Part shown: positions 11,208 through 22,937 of the stretch, one piece after another
Layout: every line of letters begins with the position of its first letter
Numbering within the stretch: position 1 is the first letter of the stretch
Source of the DNA: Muraenolepis orangiensis
Taxonomy: Eukaryota > Chordata > Actinopteri > Gadiformes > Muraenolepididae
NCBI GenBank assembly: GCA_027704905.1
Contig: CM051002.1
Coordinates: forward strand, 14,985,443-15,049,442
DNA: 64,000 bases
Direction of reading: 5' to 3'
Translations under genes and position numbers: made by a program
Notes under the pieces: generated by a model
What the model was told of the DNA's origin: nothing
Seen by the model: only the letters and a program-made list of their open reading frames with translations
Databases searched by the model: none

Positions 11208-11416
11208 CGCTTAACGTGAAAAGACTTAACGTAACTAAGAGTTACAAAACCGCGATCAATAATCACCTAATTTGCATATGTCTTGTCATTAGCACTTTCA
11301 TTTTGACAGGTGAAAGTGCTAATGACAAGACATATGCCAGAGACATTTGGTGATTATTGATCGTTATTTTGGAACTTAAAGTTCCAAAGTTACGTTCAGC
11401 CTTTTCTCGTGAAGCG
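11208..11416. repeat. Large imperfect inverted repeat (hairpin)
   Basis: Left arm 11208-11300 and right arm 11311-11416 are reverse complements over about 95 nt, separated by a 10-nt loop (TTTTGACAGG). The inner parts are almost perfect (GCATATGTCTTGTCATTAGC pairs exactly), while the outer parts carry mismatches and small bulges. No ORF is inside. It could be a foldback element or the fused termini of a transposon, and its transcript would form a long hairpin. Confidence 0.85.
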
Positions 11417-11546
11417 TGTTAGACTGTCCCTTTAACCGATAGCCTGTGTGTGGTGGTCTGTTACTTCACTACATGGACACTGCTTTGACAACTATGGTAC
11501 AATTGGAAATTGGCTGCGACAATCTTATCTTCCTAAATGAGATAAG

Positions 11547-11718
11547 GCAGGGATTCCCAACCGCCGGGCCGCGGACCGGTACCGGGCCGTGGAGGTGTTA
11601 CTGCCGGGCCGCGAAACAGCTGTGTGTTTAATATCATATTTGACCAATTTGAGTATAGGTGAACGGCGGGCGGTATAATCTATATATAGAGATTATATAT
11701 ATAGTATAATCTATATAT
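11547..11718. repeat. Left end of another hAT-like repeat
   Basis: The sequence starting CAGGGATTCCCAACCGCC and rich in CGGGCCGCGGACCGG matches the ends of common vertebrate hAT-family elements. It is followed by an AT-rich palindromic stretch (ATCTATATATAGAGATTATA) up to the start of element B. The matching right end was not found. Confidence 0.5.
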
Positions 11719-11725
11719 CAGTGGC

Positions 11726-14700
11726 CAGTGTTGGGCAAGTTACATCCAAAATATAATACATTATATATTACTAGTTACTGTCATTTGAAAGTAATTAGTT
11801 ACATTACAATATTACTATCTCTGAATTGTAATGCGTTACACTACTTGTGTATTACTTTTGAGTTACTTTCAACAAAATAGCCACAGAAATATATGACTAA
11901 GCATTTAAAAATGCTAAACTGCAGATTGTTATAGCTGATTATTTACATTCAGTGGAGGATGATGTAACATAATGACTGTGTAGGCCCCTAAAGCTACTAA
12001 TAACTTAATATAATAGGCACAGTAAAGGCTCATGGCACAATACAATGAGTAACAATGACAGTTAGAATCATATAAGCAGACAAATGATCAAAGTCTGTAA
12101 GTTATGATGGAGATGCTGCAAATATTTAAAGTCCTGGCCTATTCATATGAAACAAAATAGAGTTAGAGCCCACTATAACATAGCCTATAGCCTTATAATA
12201 TGACAAACACACAATCTCTTTTTCTTTTAGTTTCTATTGTTTTATTCTCTTTTAATTCAAGCTTACAGCACAAAGATGCCATGCACTGAATGGACACAAC
12301 TTCTGTTTTATGAGTCCAACAAACATTAACATGTAATCTAAACATAGCCTACAACGGCTAATCAATAAAACACAGGCCAGAGAAGCCAGGAAATTTGCCA
12401 AAAAAATGGCTACAACGTAGGCTACCACAGAAAGGCTGGTAAAATTTCAATCACTTATAGCTAGAACTCTAGCTAAAGCACATACGGTACTTCAAGAATA
12501 CTGAAAATAAAATAAAGTGCATGGGCCTATTTGGCAAATATGAAATACAAATCAGTCATTTCACTCCCAACTTCACAAAAAATGTAAGACTGGATAAATA
12601 AATAAACATAAAATTGAAAATAAAAAATGAATTCTTCACAGAAACCTGTTCCTGTCAAATGGCCTATATAACAGAGGTAGCATGCAGCCTAGAAGGCTGG
12701 TAAAGTAAACAGAACTATAAAGGCAGTTATGGCCTGGACATAGCCTACTTCTGGTTCTAGGGTGTAGTGGGGGGGACTAGCCTATTCCACCACCCTCTTG
12801 ACTGAAATATCTGTTGAAGCGCATCAGGAGAAGGCGCTGAAAGCGTCCATCACCAAGACGGTTGCGTTTTGGGGTGAGCACAAGATTCCCAAGACTGAAA
12901 AGTCTTTCTACTGGTGCACTGGATGGTGTTGGGGTGTTATAGCGGAGTGCAATTTGTTTAATCCTTGGAAACATGTGCAGGCTTTCCATCACAGGGGCAG
13001 AACTGAGATAAGACATTACCTCTGTTTCCACTGACATGGGCGCATCAGCTGTGGCACTGGGCTGTACTTCAAAAGAAAAAAAGTCATCCTCGCTGGAGGC
13101 AGCAGCAGCAGGTTGAGGGGTATCAGGCATCAGGGCTGTAGGCTCTTCTGTTGTAAGGGAGCGGCACTCCGTTGTGAGGAGGAGCTTGATGTGGTCTCTT
13201 CTGGATTCTTCTTTTACCCAGCGCAGCTTGAACTTTGGCAGCGAAACAGCAGCCAGAAGTGCATCCTTGGAATCAATCGTCGCAGCAAATCGAGTTTTGA
13301 TTGCTCCCACAATAACTTCAGGCAGCCCAGTGGTCATTTGCGATAGGCCCTGTGTCATTACCAAGGTTTTGGCCATCAAAACTTCGAGTGTTGGTTGAAG
13401 TGTCCCAAAAAAGCAAGTGTCCTCACCCTGTAGGATGTCCAATGCAACTGTGAAAGGCTTCATAATGTAACAATATTCCTTGAGAAATTGGTATTCCCTG
13501 TCATTCATACATTTAATCTGAAGCTGTGTGCATAGGCTATTTATGTCAGTGAGGGGCATTTCTATGACACGAGCATAGGCGTTATAGAATGAGTTCCACC
13601 GTGTTGTTGTGGGGACAATCAACTTTCTTTCACTGACCTCTTCCAGGCACTCTGATGCGATGGTGGAGCGGCTGGCCTTTGTCCACATTGCTGAACATTT
13701 AGCTGTAGCACTACGATACACAGCCCTTGATTCTGGATTAGATACCAGCCACTTAACAACCTCATTGTTTGCAATTAGATTAAGTGTATGGGCTGCACAT
13801 CTATGGTGGGGAGGCAGTACACATTGTCCATGCTGCGCATCATCGGCAGTAAGCACACTATGAAGGTCTGTGAACTCCACCTCACCATCACCCTCCTCCT
13901 CCTCCCCCTCCTCCTCCAACTCCACTTGAAGCTGCTGATGCTCCTTGAAGGCTTTAACAAAGTTGCTCCCATTGTCCGTCACACATGCAGTCACTTTATT
14001 GTATGTCAGTCCATACTGAGAAAAAATGTCTTCTAGCTCTGTTGCAATTGCATCATATGTGTGTCTACCCCTAAATCTTTTACAAGCTATTGCAGCCTTC
14101 TTTCGTGCCAAGGTATCTGCATCAATCCAGTGCACGGTGACCCCCATAAAACTTTGTGTTGGCACTCCATTGTCTGCTGTTGTTGACACATACTGCTGGG
14201 CTTCGAGTATTTTCTTCAGCTCCTTCTCCATGACAGCATATGCCTTGTCCAAATCTTTGGCGAATGTTTTTCTGTCAGGCAGTACATGCTGAAAAATTAA
14301 GAAGATAGCTAGATGTTAAACTCATGCTGTTTTTAAATTGGTCAGACTATATTCGCATATCCGTAAAATAAAAAAATAAATAAAAAAATAAAAAACATGA
14401 GAGATTCACTTCTCCTCAACAGCACGGACTCGCTATTTAGGTTGTTATTTAAAATGATAACAAGGTAGATACATGGCCGCATGGCCCACTCTCTATGACA
14501 ACGTTAGCTTACCTTGTCGTTGCTGCTCACGGGGATTTTGCTGACAAGCTTTCTGAACGCTGGCGATTCTACCGTTGATAGGGAGTGCATGTCTTCCACA
14601 ATAAATTCTGCCACCAGTCTCCTCACTTCTCTGGCTTCAAGAACCATGGCAGACCGAGAGAAACTTAACTTTTGTTGCTTTGTCTGTCCCGTATGTTCGT

Positions 14701-15224
14701 CCTCTTTTTTCTTTCTCTTCTCCGCAGGTGCATCCCTCTCTTTCAGCTTAGTGTTAGCGTGGCACCGGTCCAGGTGTTTCTTTAAGTTACTGGTGCTATT
14801 TTTTGACGTCGAGAGTTCCCTCGGTGTCGCACACAGGTTGCATTTTACAATGATGTTCTTCTCCTTCTCTTTGAGGAACTGAAAATAATGGGCGAATGTC
14901 CATCGCGCAAACGTAGAGTCCGGCTGCGCCGTGTCTGTTGTCATCATCAGCCTCAACAGGAGAGAAAAAAAAAACAACAGGAAATCGCGCTTGCTCCCGA
15001 GTCCCGGCTTTTTTCTGTTGTCGGGATGTCTCGCGGTGTTGGTGAATTCTTTAAAAAACAACAGCTAAACGGGTTAAAATGCGTTGTAACGCGCGTTACT
15101 TAGATTGTAACGAGTAAAATATTACCGAAAATGTATTAGTAATGCGTTATATTACTGCGTTACAGCAAATAGTAATACATTACTGTAATTGCGTTACTTT
15201 TGTAACGCGTTACCCCCAACACTG
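11726..15224 (-). mobile_element. hAT element A, complete with TSD
   Basis: The element starts CAGTGTTGGG and ends CCCAACACTG, perfect 10-bp inverted termini. It is flanked by identical 8-bp direct repeats TCAGTGGC (11718-11725 and 15225-15232), the target-site duplication length of hAT elements. The terminal regions are rich in GTAAC/GTTAC motifs (for example TTGTAACGCGTTAC), probably transposase-binding repeats. It encodes a two-exon transposase that reads open throughout, so it looks young. Confidence 0.92.
12777..15061 (-). CDS. hAT transposase of element A, two exons
   Basis: Exon 1 (14513-15061) and exon 2 (12777-14288) join in phase, AAC GAC AAG to CAT GTA CTG, with GT donor at 14512-14511 and AG acceptor at 14290-14289. 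The result is an open frame of about 686 residues. Exon 1 encodes a BED-type zinc finger (CNLCATPRELS...HLDRCH) and a basic region. Exon 2 holds the RNase H-like core: STTADNGVPTQSF (first acidic position), CVTDNGSNFVKAF (second), AAHTLNLIANN, TTRWNS, and near the C-terminus the dimerisation motif PVERLFSLGNLVLTPKRNRL. An acidic low-complexity insert (EEEGEEEEGDG) follows the second acidic motif. The start could instead be MMTTDTAQ about 40 codons in. No stop or frameshift was seen. Confidence 0.85.
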
Positions 15225-15599
15225 TCAGTGGCGGCCGGTGACACCCGAAGTAGGAGGGGCGCAGGGGGGTAAAACATTTTTTTTTAAATCATATCTGCTG
15301 TGCAATACCGCATGTTCCCAGACGGTGGCGCCATTTCTCCATGTAAACGACCGAGAGGGCGAATTAAAGAAATAAAAATAAAAAACTATACATAATATAA
15401 ATATAAACCTCACTGTTACTCATTCTACTCTGTATTGTATATATGTATATTGACTGAACATTCCTTTACTTACTGCTTAATTTCTTTTTTTACTTTGTTT
15501 TTACTGTATGTAGCACAATCTCAGGGGCTCATACAGAAACAAGCATTTCATCATAGTGTTCTGTATTTTGTTGTGACAAATAATAAACAAACTTGAAAC

Positions 15600-16196
15600 T
15601 TATGGTGAAAGAACATTTATTATATGGTGCTTCAATTAGCAATTATGAACACAGTAATACCTAGTAGAAAATAAACGTAAGAAAAAAATATGGTCTTATA
15701 TTAGAAAGACTACCCAGTGTGCCATCAAAAATAATACCTAAATATGGTCTTACATTCGATTGTGCAAAAGTAATTAGAACAAAATAGAAGATAATAAAAT
15801 AGACCTGATACAAGTCCTGAGATAAAATGCAATACAATGTTAAGCTTACAAATGAAAAGGTACTGGGTCTGTACACTACACTACTATACAATATACAGTT
15901 TAATCTATGTACCTATGCTATACTAACTATACAAGAACCACAACAAGTTTTTTTCTTCTTAAAGTGACCTTTTTCGCCTTCCTTTAAAGTGACCTTTTCT
16001 TATGTGTTTAAAGTGACCTGTGGAGAGATCAGTGTTCAATGTTCTGATGGCCTGGGGAAGAACCTGAGCAGTGAGCCCTAATAGAACATAACACAATTTG
16101 TCTTACACAAATCTTACATTAGAAATAGCCAGTGCCATCAAATAAAAAATTAAAACTCAGTGAAGTGGCTCAAAGCCATGCCACCTTGTGGCTTTA
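15600..16196. other. Internal non-coding part of element B
   Basis: AT-rich sequence between the left terminus of B and its last transposase exon, probably its 3' UTR. A degenerate repeat of the phrase AAAGTGACCT occurs at 15961-16018. Confidence 0.4.
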
Positions 16197-16679
16197 CTAT
16201 TTGTACGTAAATTTTGCCCAGTCAGGGATGTCTTGGATCAGTTTCTTCTCCATGGAGAGCATGGCCAGTGCATTGAGACGATCCTGTGACATTGTGTTCC
16301 TGAGGAAGGTCTTGATTCTCTTCAGTGTTGAGAAGCACCTCTCTGCTTCAGCTGTAGTCATAGGCGTTGTGATCATGATGTTCAGCAGAGCCACTGTCTC
16401 TGAGAAGGTGTCCTGGAGATTGTTCTCCATGAAGAGCTGGTATAGAGCCACAGCACCAGTGCAGCTCTTGAAGTCATCATTGCTGTATATGAGTGACCGT
16501 TCAGTCTTCAGCTTGCCCTTGTTTAACAGTGGGTAAGCCTCCATGGTGGTGTTCAGTGCTGCTTCAGGGAACCGGTTGTTGTACTGCTGGAATTTGTCTC
16601 CCTGCAGCAATGTAGCACTGATCAGGTGCTTGGTGAAGGAGAACCTCTCTTTTGCATGGCCCAAGATAGTGTCACAAAC
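16197..16679 (-). pseudogene. Element B transposase, last exon (dimerisation domain)
   Basis: The acceptor AG lies just above 16679. The reading VCDTILGHAKERFSFTKHLI... ends at a stop at 16197-16199. The C-terminal hAT dimerisation motif is clear: AEAERCFSTLKRIKTFLRNTMS, as in ZMYM1-like transposases. It is separated from the upstream exons by an intron that now holds the foldback repeat (16804-17004) and all of element C. Confidence 0.8.
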
Positions 16680-16803
16680 CTAAAAAATGAATACACTGAT
16701 TTAATACAATGTGGAGATGAATACAAGTGTGGGAGAATCCTCCTGGATCAAATCAATGTAGACACTAAGTCAGGTACACTTGATAAACAGGTCTATGTGG
16801 ACT

Positions 16804-17004
16804 ATTGATATTGTAATTTGTAAGGTTGACTTGTGTAAGTAACAGACTCATCATCTCCTGTCGTCAACAAGAAGACAAAAGATACACATTCCCGTGAAGG
16901 GGGGTGGAGTGTTTTGGGGTTGTTGGTCTGGAAAGGTGTGAGCCTGAGGGGGGGGATGTTTTGTTACTCTTACACAAGTCAACCTTACAAATTACAATAT
17001 CAAT
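16804..17004. repeat. Foldback repeat with 41-43 nt arms
   Basis: Left arm 16804-16844 (ATTGATATTGTAATTTGTAA...) is repeated in inverse orientation at 16962-17004 with only a 2-nt indel. About 117 bp of unique spacer separates the arms. A fish repeat tail with GCGCTTTGGATAAAAGCGCT (itself palindromic) follows at 17057-17080. Confidence 0.85.
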
Positions 17005-17097
17005 CTGCCATCGGTGTGAATGATGAAATGGGTGAAATGTGAGGAACAAATTGTAAAGCGCTTTGGATAAAAGCGCTATATAAATGCAGCCATTTAC

Positions 17098-20078
17098 TAG
17101 AGGTGGGACGATCGATCGGCTTCCGATCATTATCGGCCGATTTTGAAGAAAAATGCGCAATCGGAGAATGCCGATCTTTCTTTAATGTTGCCGATTTCAT
17201 AGCCGATCCTGCACGTGAGAAACACGTGAGCTCATCTCTTTACCAGCGAGTAAAACACGTGGGGCCCCGCCTCTTTTCTAAACCGAGTGAGTGTTGAACC
17301 TGCCTCAACATGTCAGCGGTGTCTGCAGTGTGGAGTTTCTTTAGAGTGTGTGATTCAAATGTAACATTTGCCATCTGTAATGTGTGCAAAGACAACATAT
17401 CTCGTGGAGGAAGCAAGGTGAAAAATTTGAACACGACTAATTTAATTAGACACCTAAAAACCCATCACCCAGCGCAGCATGGCGAGTTTGTTCAACTGAC
17501 CGCGGAGAACGAGAAAAAGACACAACCCACTTTAGATAGCACATATGCATATAGCCGTGATAGTGGGAAAGCCAAGGCCATCACTAAAAAAGTGATGGAA
17601 TTCTTAGCGCTGGATGATCAGCCATTTAGCGTGGTTGAAGATGTGGGATTCAGGCGACTGCTCGCACATATTGAGCCACGCTACACCCTCCCATCTCGCA
17701 GGCATCTCGTTGACGTTGCCCTCCCCGAGCTCCACCAGGCAGTGCACTCGCACATTGATGGCCTTCTGAAGGAAAACGCGTCATCATTCAGCTTCACGAG
17801 TGATATTTGGAGCTCAGATGTCAGCCCCGTGTCAATGCTGAGTTTGACAGCGCAGTGGATAGACGCAGACTTCCAACTGCGTAATGTGATCCTGCATTCA
17901 CAGGAGTTCCCTGGCTCTCACACTGCTGCAGCGCTGGCAACAGCATTTGAGAACATGTTCCAGACATGGAATATTCCAAAAGAAAAGGTGCATGTCATAC
18001 TCAGAGACAATGCCCGGAATATGGTTAAAGCCATGAAAGACGCAGGCTGGCAAAGTTTGGGATGCATGGCTCACACCCTGCAGCTTGCTGTGCATGAGGG
18101 AGTGCTGTCACAGCGCAGCATAAGTGACATCGCAGCTATAGGGAGACGCATCGTGGGCCACTTCAAGCACTCTCCCCTGGCATATTCCAGACTGCAAAAT
18201 GTGCAGAAAGATCTCTCCCAGACTCCCAAAAGGCTGCAACAAGATGTCGCCACCAGGTGGAACAGCACGTACTACATGCTCAAAAGCCTGCATGAACAAA
18301 AACGGGCATTGGGCGCTTATGTAGCCGATTTTGACCTACCCGACATCTTCAGTGCCAGCCAGTGGGGACTGATTGAAAACATGCTGTCCCTTCTGGAACC
18401 ATTTGAAGAGCTAATGCAGAAAATCAGCAAAGCCTCCACATCTGCTGCTGATGTCATCCCTTCTGTGATGGCTCTCAAACGATTCCTGGGCAAAGAGGTT
18501 GCATCAGATCATGGTGTGAAGACTTCAAAAGCCACCCTGCTAGAAGCTGTAAGCCGCAGATTTGCCGAGATGGAGAAAGAGCCCCTCTATAGTTTGGCAA
18601 CTATCATAGACCCAAGGTGAGAAAAACACTTAGAATAATCCGCAAATATATATATTATATATTAATATATTAATCAGCAAAACAAATGCTTATAGGCTAC
18701 TATTCAGTTTAGGCCTATTTAATTTATTAATTACATTTAATTACAAAAATTACATTATTTTTACACAAATACAATAGTGTTTGCCTATTCTTTAGACGAT
18801 GGCTGGTCTAAATGAAGAATGCAGGCTACACAATTTAATGTGATTTTCTTTGCTTCAAATAAGAGATGGGTTGCTATTACTATTCCTATTAGGTTTATCC
18901 CTATTTAAGATTAGGCTACATAAAAAATAGTCTTCTTTGCCTATTCTATGCTGGTCTAAATGAACAACATAGTCTACTAAATGAATGTGCTGTTTTCTTT
19001 GCTTCAAATAAAACTATTCAGTTTAGGCCTATTTAAGATTAGGCTACATAAATAAAATAGTGTTCTTTGCCTTTTCTATTGTGGTCTAAATGACCAACAT
19101 ACTTAATGTGATGTTTTCTTTGCTTCAAATAAAAGATACAAGGACCGACTGTTTTCCAACGAAGTCAAGGCAGAAGTCAAGGGACGGCTTTTGCAGTCCC
19201 AGGTCGCCCTGTACCTCTCTGAGCCAGCCATCTCCATGAGTGCGCAGCCCCTGGCATATTGGAGGGCCAACCAGGGTCGCTTTCCTGCCCTCACCAAAAG
19301 TTGCAAGGGCATATCTGTCGGCACCCTGCACAAGCGTGGAGAGTGAACGCTTGTTCAGCGCTGTATCCAACATCGTGGATAAGCATAGGAACAGACTCTT
19401 GCCTCAAAATGCAGAGATGCTGCTCTTTGTAAAGAAAAATCTCCCAACAATGCTGAAAAAGTAGGCATGATAGCCTATAGTCTGGATATTTCACCTGTGT
19501 TCATGTTTGTGTGTTAGGCAGTTAAGCAGTTTACAATAATTCTACAGAACAAGCAAGCTCCAAGTTAAGTTAAGTTGAGTATTTGAATGCACCATTTGTA
19601 TTTTGTAAATTTGTTTTTCTTTATACTATAGTTGCAGATATGATATGCAAGGCATATTGTCTTATTTGAACAATTTTTTTTTGTACATTTCTTAGTTTGC
19701 ATTGCAAATGATGAAACTGTCTTTAACAGCCAATGTTCCCAATGCTGTATATACGGTTTCTCTCAGCCTGTTAATAAATGTGGTAATAATTCACTATTCC
19801 CTGTGTGTGTGTGTTTACAGTCGGCTCATCTGCATTTTACTGCATGGCTGATTGTTTCACACTCACATGTCCAATAACTCCAGAGTTTGTAAAGATCAAA
19901 AATATATAGCCTATATTGAAACACACAGATACTTATTTCCATAGCATGATGGATGAAACTGTTCTATAATGGACTGCTATAGCAGCAATACACTGTAGAC
20001 CGCTATAGCTGCAAAAAAAATAAAAGATCGGTGATCAATTGGTGATCGGTGGCAAAAAACGTGATCGTCCCATCCCTA
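17098..20078 (+). mobile_element. hAT element C with 8-bp TSD
   Basis: Left end TAGAGGTGGGACGATC and right end GATCGTCCCATCCCTA are imperfect inverted repeats (14 of 16). The flanking 8-bp direct repeat CCATTTAC is perfect (17090-17097 and 20079-20086). Element length is 2981 bp. It sits inside the last intron of element B, in opposite orientation to B's transposase, so it inserted after B. Confidence 0.92.
17310..19464 (+). pseudogene. BED-finger hAT transposase of element C (one frameshift)
   Basis: Exon 1 (17310-18616) starts MSAVSAVWSFF and encodes a BED zinc finger (CNVCKDNISRG...LIRHLKTHH), then the hAT core with FTSDIWSS, ILRDNARNMVKAM, CMAHTLQLAVHEG and TRWNSTYYML. Exon 2 (19136-19464; join AG to A TAC) carries the hAT dimerisation domain (SVESERLFSAVSNIVDKHRN). 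In exon 2 an A-run in ACCAAAAGTTGC near 19290 has one base too many relative to the conserved reading, shifting the frame before the dimerisation domain. Otherwise the gene is open. Intron 18617-19135 is AT-rich with repeated AGGCTACATAAAATAG-like phrases. Confidence 0.85.
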
Positions 20079-20189
20079 CCATTTACCATTATCAATATCA
20101 ATATACAGTCAACTCCAGAATTATTGGCAATATAAAATAATTAAAAACATTATTTTATAAAAGACCCAACACCATATATTCTATCTCAC

Positions 20190-20295
20190 CTCTGTAGCTA
20201 TCCTCTGCAGTTCTTCTGGTCCCATCTGATTTCGGCGTTTCTTGCCCGGCAGCTGCTGAGATGTCCATTCTCCACAGAGAGTAGGGAGGGAATCT
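20190..20295 (-). pseudogene. Element B transposase, penultimate exon
   Basis: A 106-bp exon (AG acceptor above 20295, GT donor below 20190) reads (K)DSLPTLCGEW...IATE and joins in phase to 20429-21913 upstream (AA to A GAT) and 16197-16679 downstream. The order is that of ZMYM1-like hAT transposases. Confidence 0.7.
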
Positions 20296-20428
20296 CTGAA
20301 CAGAACAGAAGAGAAAAGTTAAGCTTTAGTTGCCAGGTAAAATAACATGACATTGTACATAGTAAAGTTACAAAACAAAACAGTGTATGTAATCAGGTTA
20401 TGAACAGAGGGTGGAGATTTTAATTTAC

Positions 20429-21937
20429 TTTTGCACGTCGTCTGTGAACTTCTGTAGGATTCTCCGGACAAAGACTGTGTCGATGGCGTGCTTCTGGAGC
20501 TGGTTGTAAAGGATGTCCACATGAGGCATGATGCGATGGAACAGTTCCAGGAAGAAGATAAACTTATCATCCTCCAGTAGTCTCACAAACCCTCCAGCTT
20601 CTCGGATAGTAGGAGTATCAAACGTGCCTGAGTCTCTGATGATTTCAAAACACTGGAGGAGGTCATCTTTGTGGTCAAACACTGTTCACAGTACGGCTGT
20701 GGAAGTTCCATCTCACTGTGCTTGCTCTTGGGAGTCTGTGTGCTACCACTTTATCAAGCACACTGGTTCTCTTGGGAGATCTTGCAAAAAATACAGTGAA
20801 GCCAGCCAGGTCAGAGAAGAACTGTGTGACTCTGGAGATGTGAGATGTCACCTGCTGCATGATGAGGTTAAGTTGGTGAGCATAGCAGTGGACATAGTGT
20901 GCATTCACATAGACATCTTGAACCTTCTTCTGCACACCACCTGTGGCTCCTCTCATGACACTTGCACCATCATATGCCTGGGAAATGAGCTTGCTCTTCT
21001 GGTCATCAGGGAGAATGGAGCTCAACCTATTCAGAAGGGCTGTGGCTATCGAATCAGCTGTGGCACTCTGGAGAGGTATAAACTCAAAAAACCTCTCTTG
21101 CACAATGTGGGCTTTATCAATATATCTGATCACAAGCACCAGTTGACACTCAGTGGAAATGTCTGTCGTTTCATCAGCCTGGATGGAGACAAAGTCTGCA
21201 CTCCGAATTTCTTCGATGATGTACTCTCTCAAAACTGAGAGCATACAGTCAAGGAGTTCATTCTGTACAGTCTTAGATGTTCCCTTAAACACAGTAGCAT
21301 TCTCCAGATGCTCTTGAAGAACTGCATCTAGTGATGCTACAAAATCCACCAGGCCTCTGAAAACGCCAGGATTAGATGAGCCTTCACTTTCATCGTGCCC
21401 ACGCAGGGCTAGCTCAAAAGCACCACAGAACTTCACACAGTCTATTATTTTAGACAGGACGTGTTTGTTTTTGTCAACCTCTTCATTGTGCTTGCGGATC
21501 CCAATTCTGTAGCCTTCGTCAAGCTGAGCAGCTATGTTTATTTTTCCAAACATGGCTAGCCGCATTGCATTTTCCATGTGGACCCTGGTTTGTTCATGCT
21601 TTTTTGTTTTATCCGATATGTGCTTCAAATCGGTAATTCCAGTCTGAATCCACGCTGGGTCTGATCCTCTCAATTGAAAAAGAAGGCAGGGAAAGCAAAA
21701 TAAAGCATTGCTTTCGCTACATGCAGTTAGCCACATCTTCTTAGCAAACCAGGTTCTGGAAAACGACCGAATATATAGCCTTCCTCTGTCTGTTGCTGGT
21801 TGCTGAATGCTGATGTCAGGCTGATGAGGTCCAAACTCTTTCACTCTGAGTTTTTCTTGCAGTGTTCGTCTTTCAAATGGTGTTGCTTTGAGGGATTTGA
21901 CAGAATTCTCCATGGTAGCTAGTGTAATGGCTGTGTC
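20429..21937 (-). pseudogene. Element B hAT transposase, main exon (frameshifted)
   Basis: Translation probably starts at the ATG at 21913 (MENSVKSLKATPFE), just after an AG acceptor at about 21938. A TTF-type finger follows (IRSFSRTWFAKKMWLTAC...LFCFPCLLF). The hAT core comes next: IQADETTDISTECQLV (first Asp), YDGASVMRGATGG (second Asp), HCYAHQLNLIMQQ, STVRWNFHSRTV. Near 20680 the frame is lost at AACAGTGTTTGACC, then resumes as FDHKDDLLQCFEIIRDSG to the donor at 20428-20427. This is the DUF4371/ZMYM1-like hAT type. One indel makes it inactive as read. Confidence 0.85.
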
Positions 21938-22394
21938 CTGTACAGAACAAAAAAAGAACAAACTTGCAACATGAGGTCTCTCCCACACACACGGGTCTCA
22001 ATCTCCTCTCCTCAGACAGCAAGACGCGAACTGACTCATTAACAAATGCTTCTGAATTTAACTAATTAAATAGAATACAAATGCTTAATACATTCGACCA
22101 CAGCATATATTAGCAGACAAACACACAGAGGACCCTGTAGCTAGCATTGGGGAAGCACGTGTCCACGATAAACTTACAAAACCCCAATCCACACCGTTTA
22201 CATACAAATGACACAAGCTGCATGTTTATACAGCAAGACCAACATTTCTTATCCCCTTTACTTTACGTTTACATCGTCCACAATAAAAATAAATGTAAAA
22301 CTATAATCGGGACAACAAAAACGTACCTTTCCTCAGACAGCAAGACGCGAACTGAGAGCAGAGCAGTACAGGCTTTACAAATAAGGTTCAACTA

Positions 22395-22520
22395 GGCTAT
22401 GAATTGCGCATGCGTGACTGGTTTTCTTTGCTCACGCATTCACGCATGCGCCACTCAATTTGCTCACGCATGCGCCACTCAATTTGAGTCGCGCATGCGT
22501 GACTGGTTTCTTTGTTCGGG
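22395..22520. repeat. Subterminal repeat cluster of element B
   Basis: Two copies of GCGCATGCGTGACTGGTTT (about 22406 and 22487) and two of CACGCATGCGCCACTCAATT (22442 and 22466) are arranged partly as inverted pairs around CGCATGCG palindromes. They lie inside element B between the transposase and its right terminus. Such repeats are usual transposase-binding sites in hAT elements; binding here is inferred. Confidence 0.7.
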
Positions 22521-22937
22521 CGCAATGAAATGCGCTCCCAGAGATCGTATTCAGGACCCTTGATAGGCTACATTTAATTGCTTGATCCATCTTCATTGGC
22601 CGCTTGCGCGCAGTGACGCGGAGATCCTGGGCGCACTGCCGTGCGCCCAGGTTTGGAGGTAGGTACCAGATTTCTATGAGAGTGACGTCAATGACAAACG
22701 AGGGGGGAGAATAGCACGCACAACAATGATTTATATTTGCTATATTAACGTTATTGTGCATTTTAAACACAAACATACATAAAATGAGTAATTATTATTC
22801 ATTTTAAACATGTTTAGTTTATTTTTAGGGGTCAAAAAAATAAAAATAAAAACACAATTATTATAATATATATATTTTTTTCCTCTCTCAACCAGGTGGG
22901 GCGGCGCCCCTGCGCCCCTATGGACGAGCCGCCACTG

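Larger units (their letters stand above)
11719..22937 (-). mobile_element. hAT element B (ZMYM1-type), host of A and C
   Basis: The left end CAGTGGC is at 11719-11725 and continues at 15226 as CAGTGGCGGCCGGTGAC. The right end at about 22922-22937 reads GACGAGCCGCCACTG, so the termini are inverted copies of CAGTGGCGGC. Its own transposase exons run on the minus strand (21937 down to 16197). Element A is inserted 7 bp inside its left terminus and element C in its last intron, accounting for 3.5 and 3.0 kb of the span. No matching 8-bp duplication flanks B, so its ends may have been eroded. Confidence 0.7.

Noticed and set aside
12798..14292. Short plus frames inside element A
   Set aside because: Reverse-strand shadows of the hAT transposase exon.
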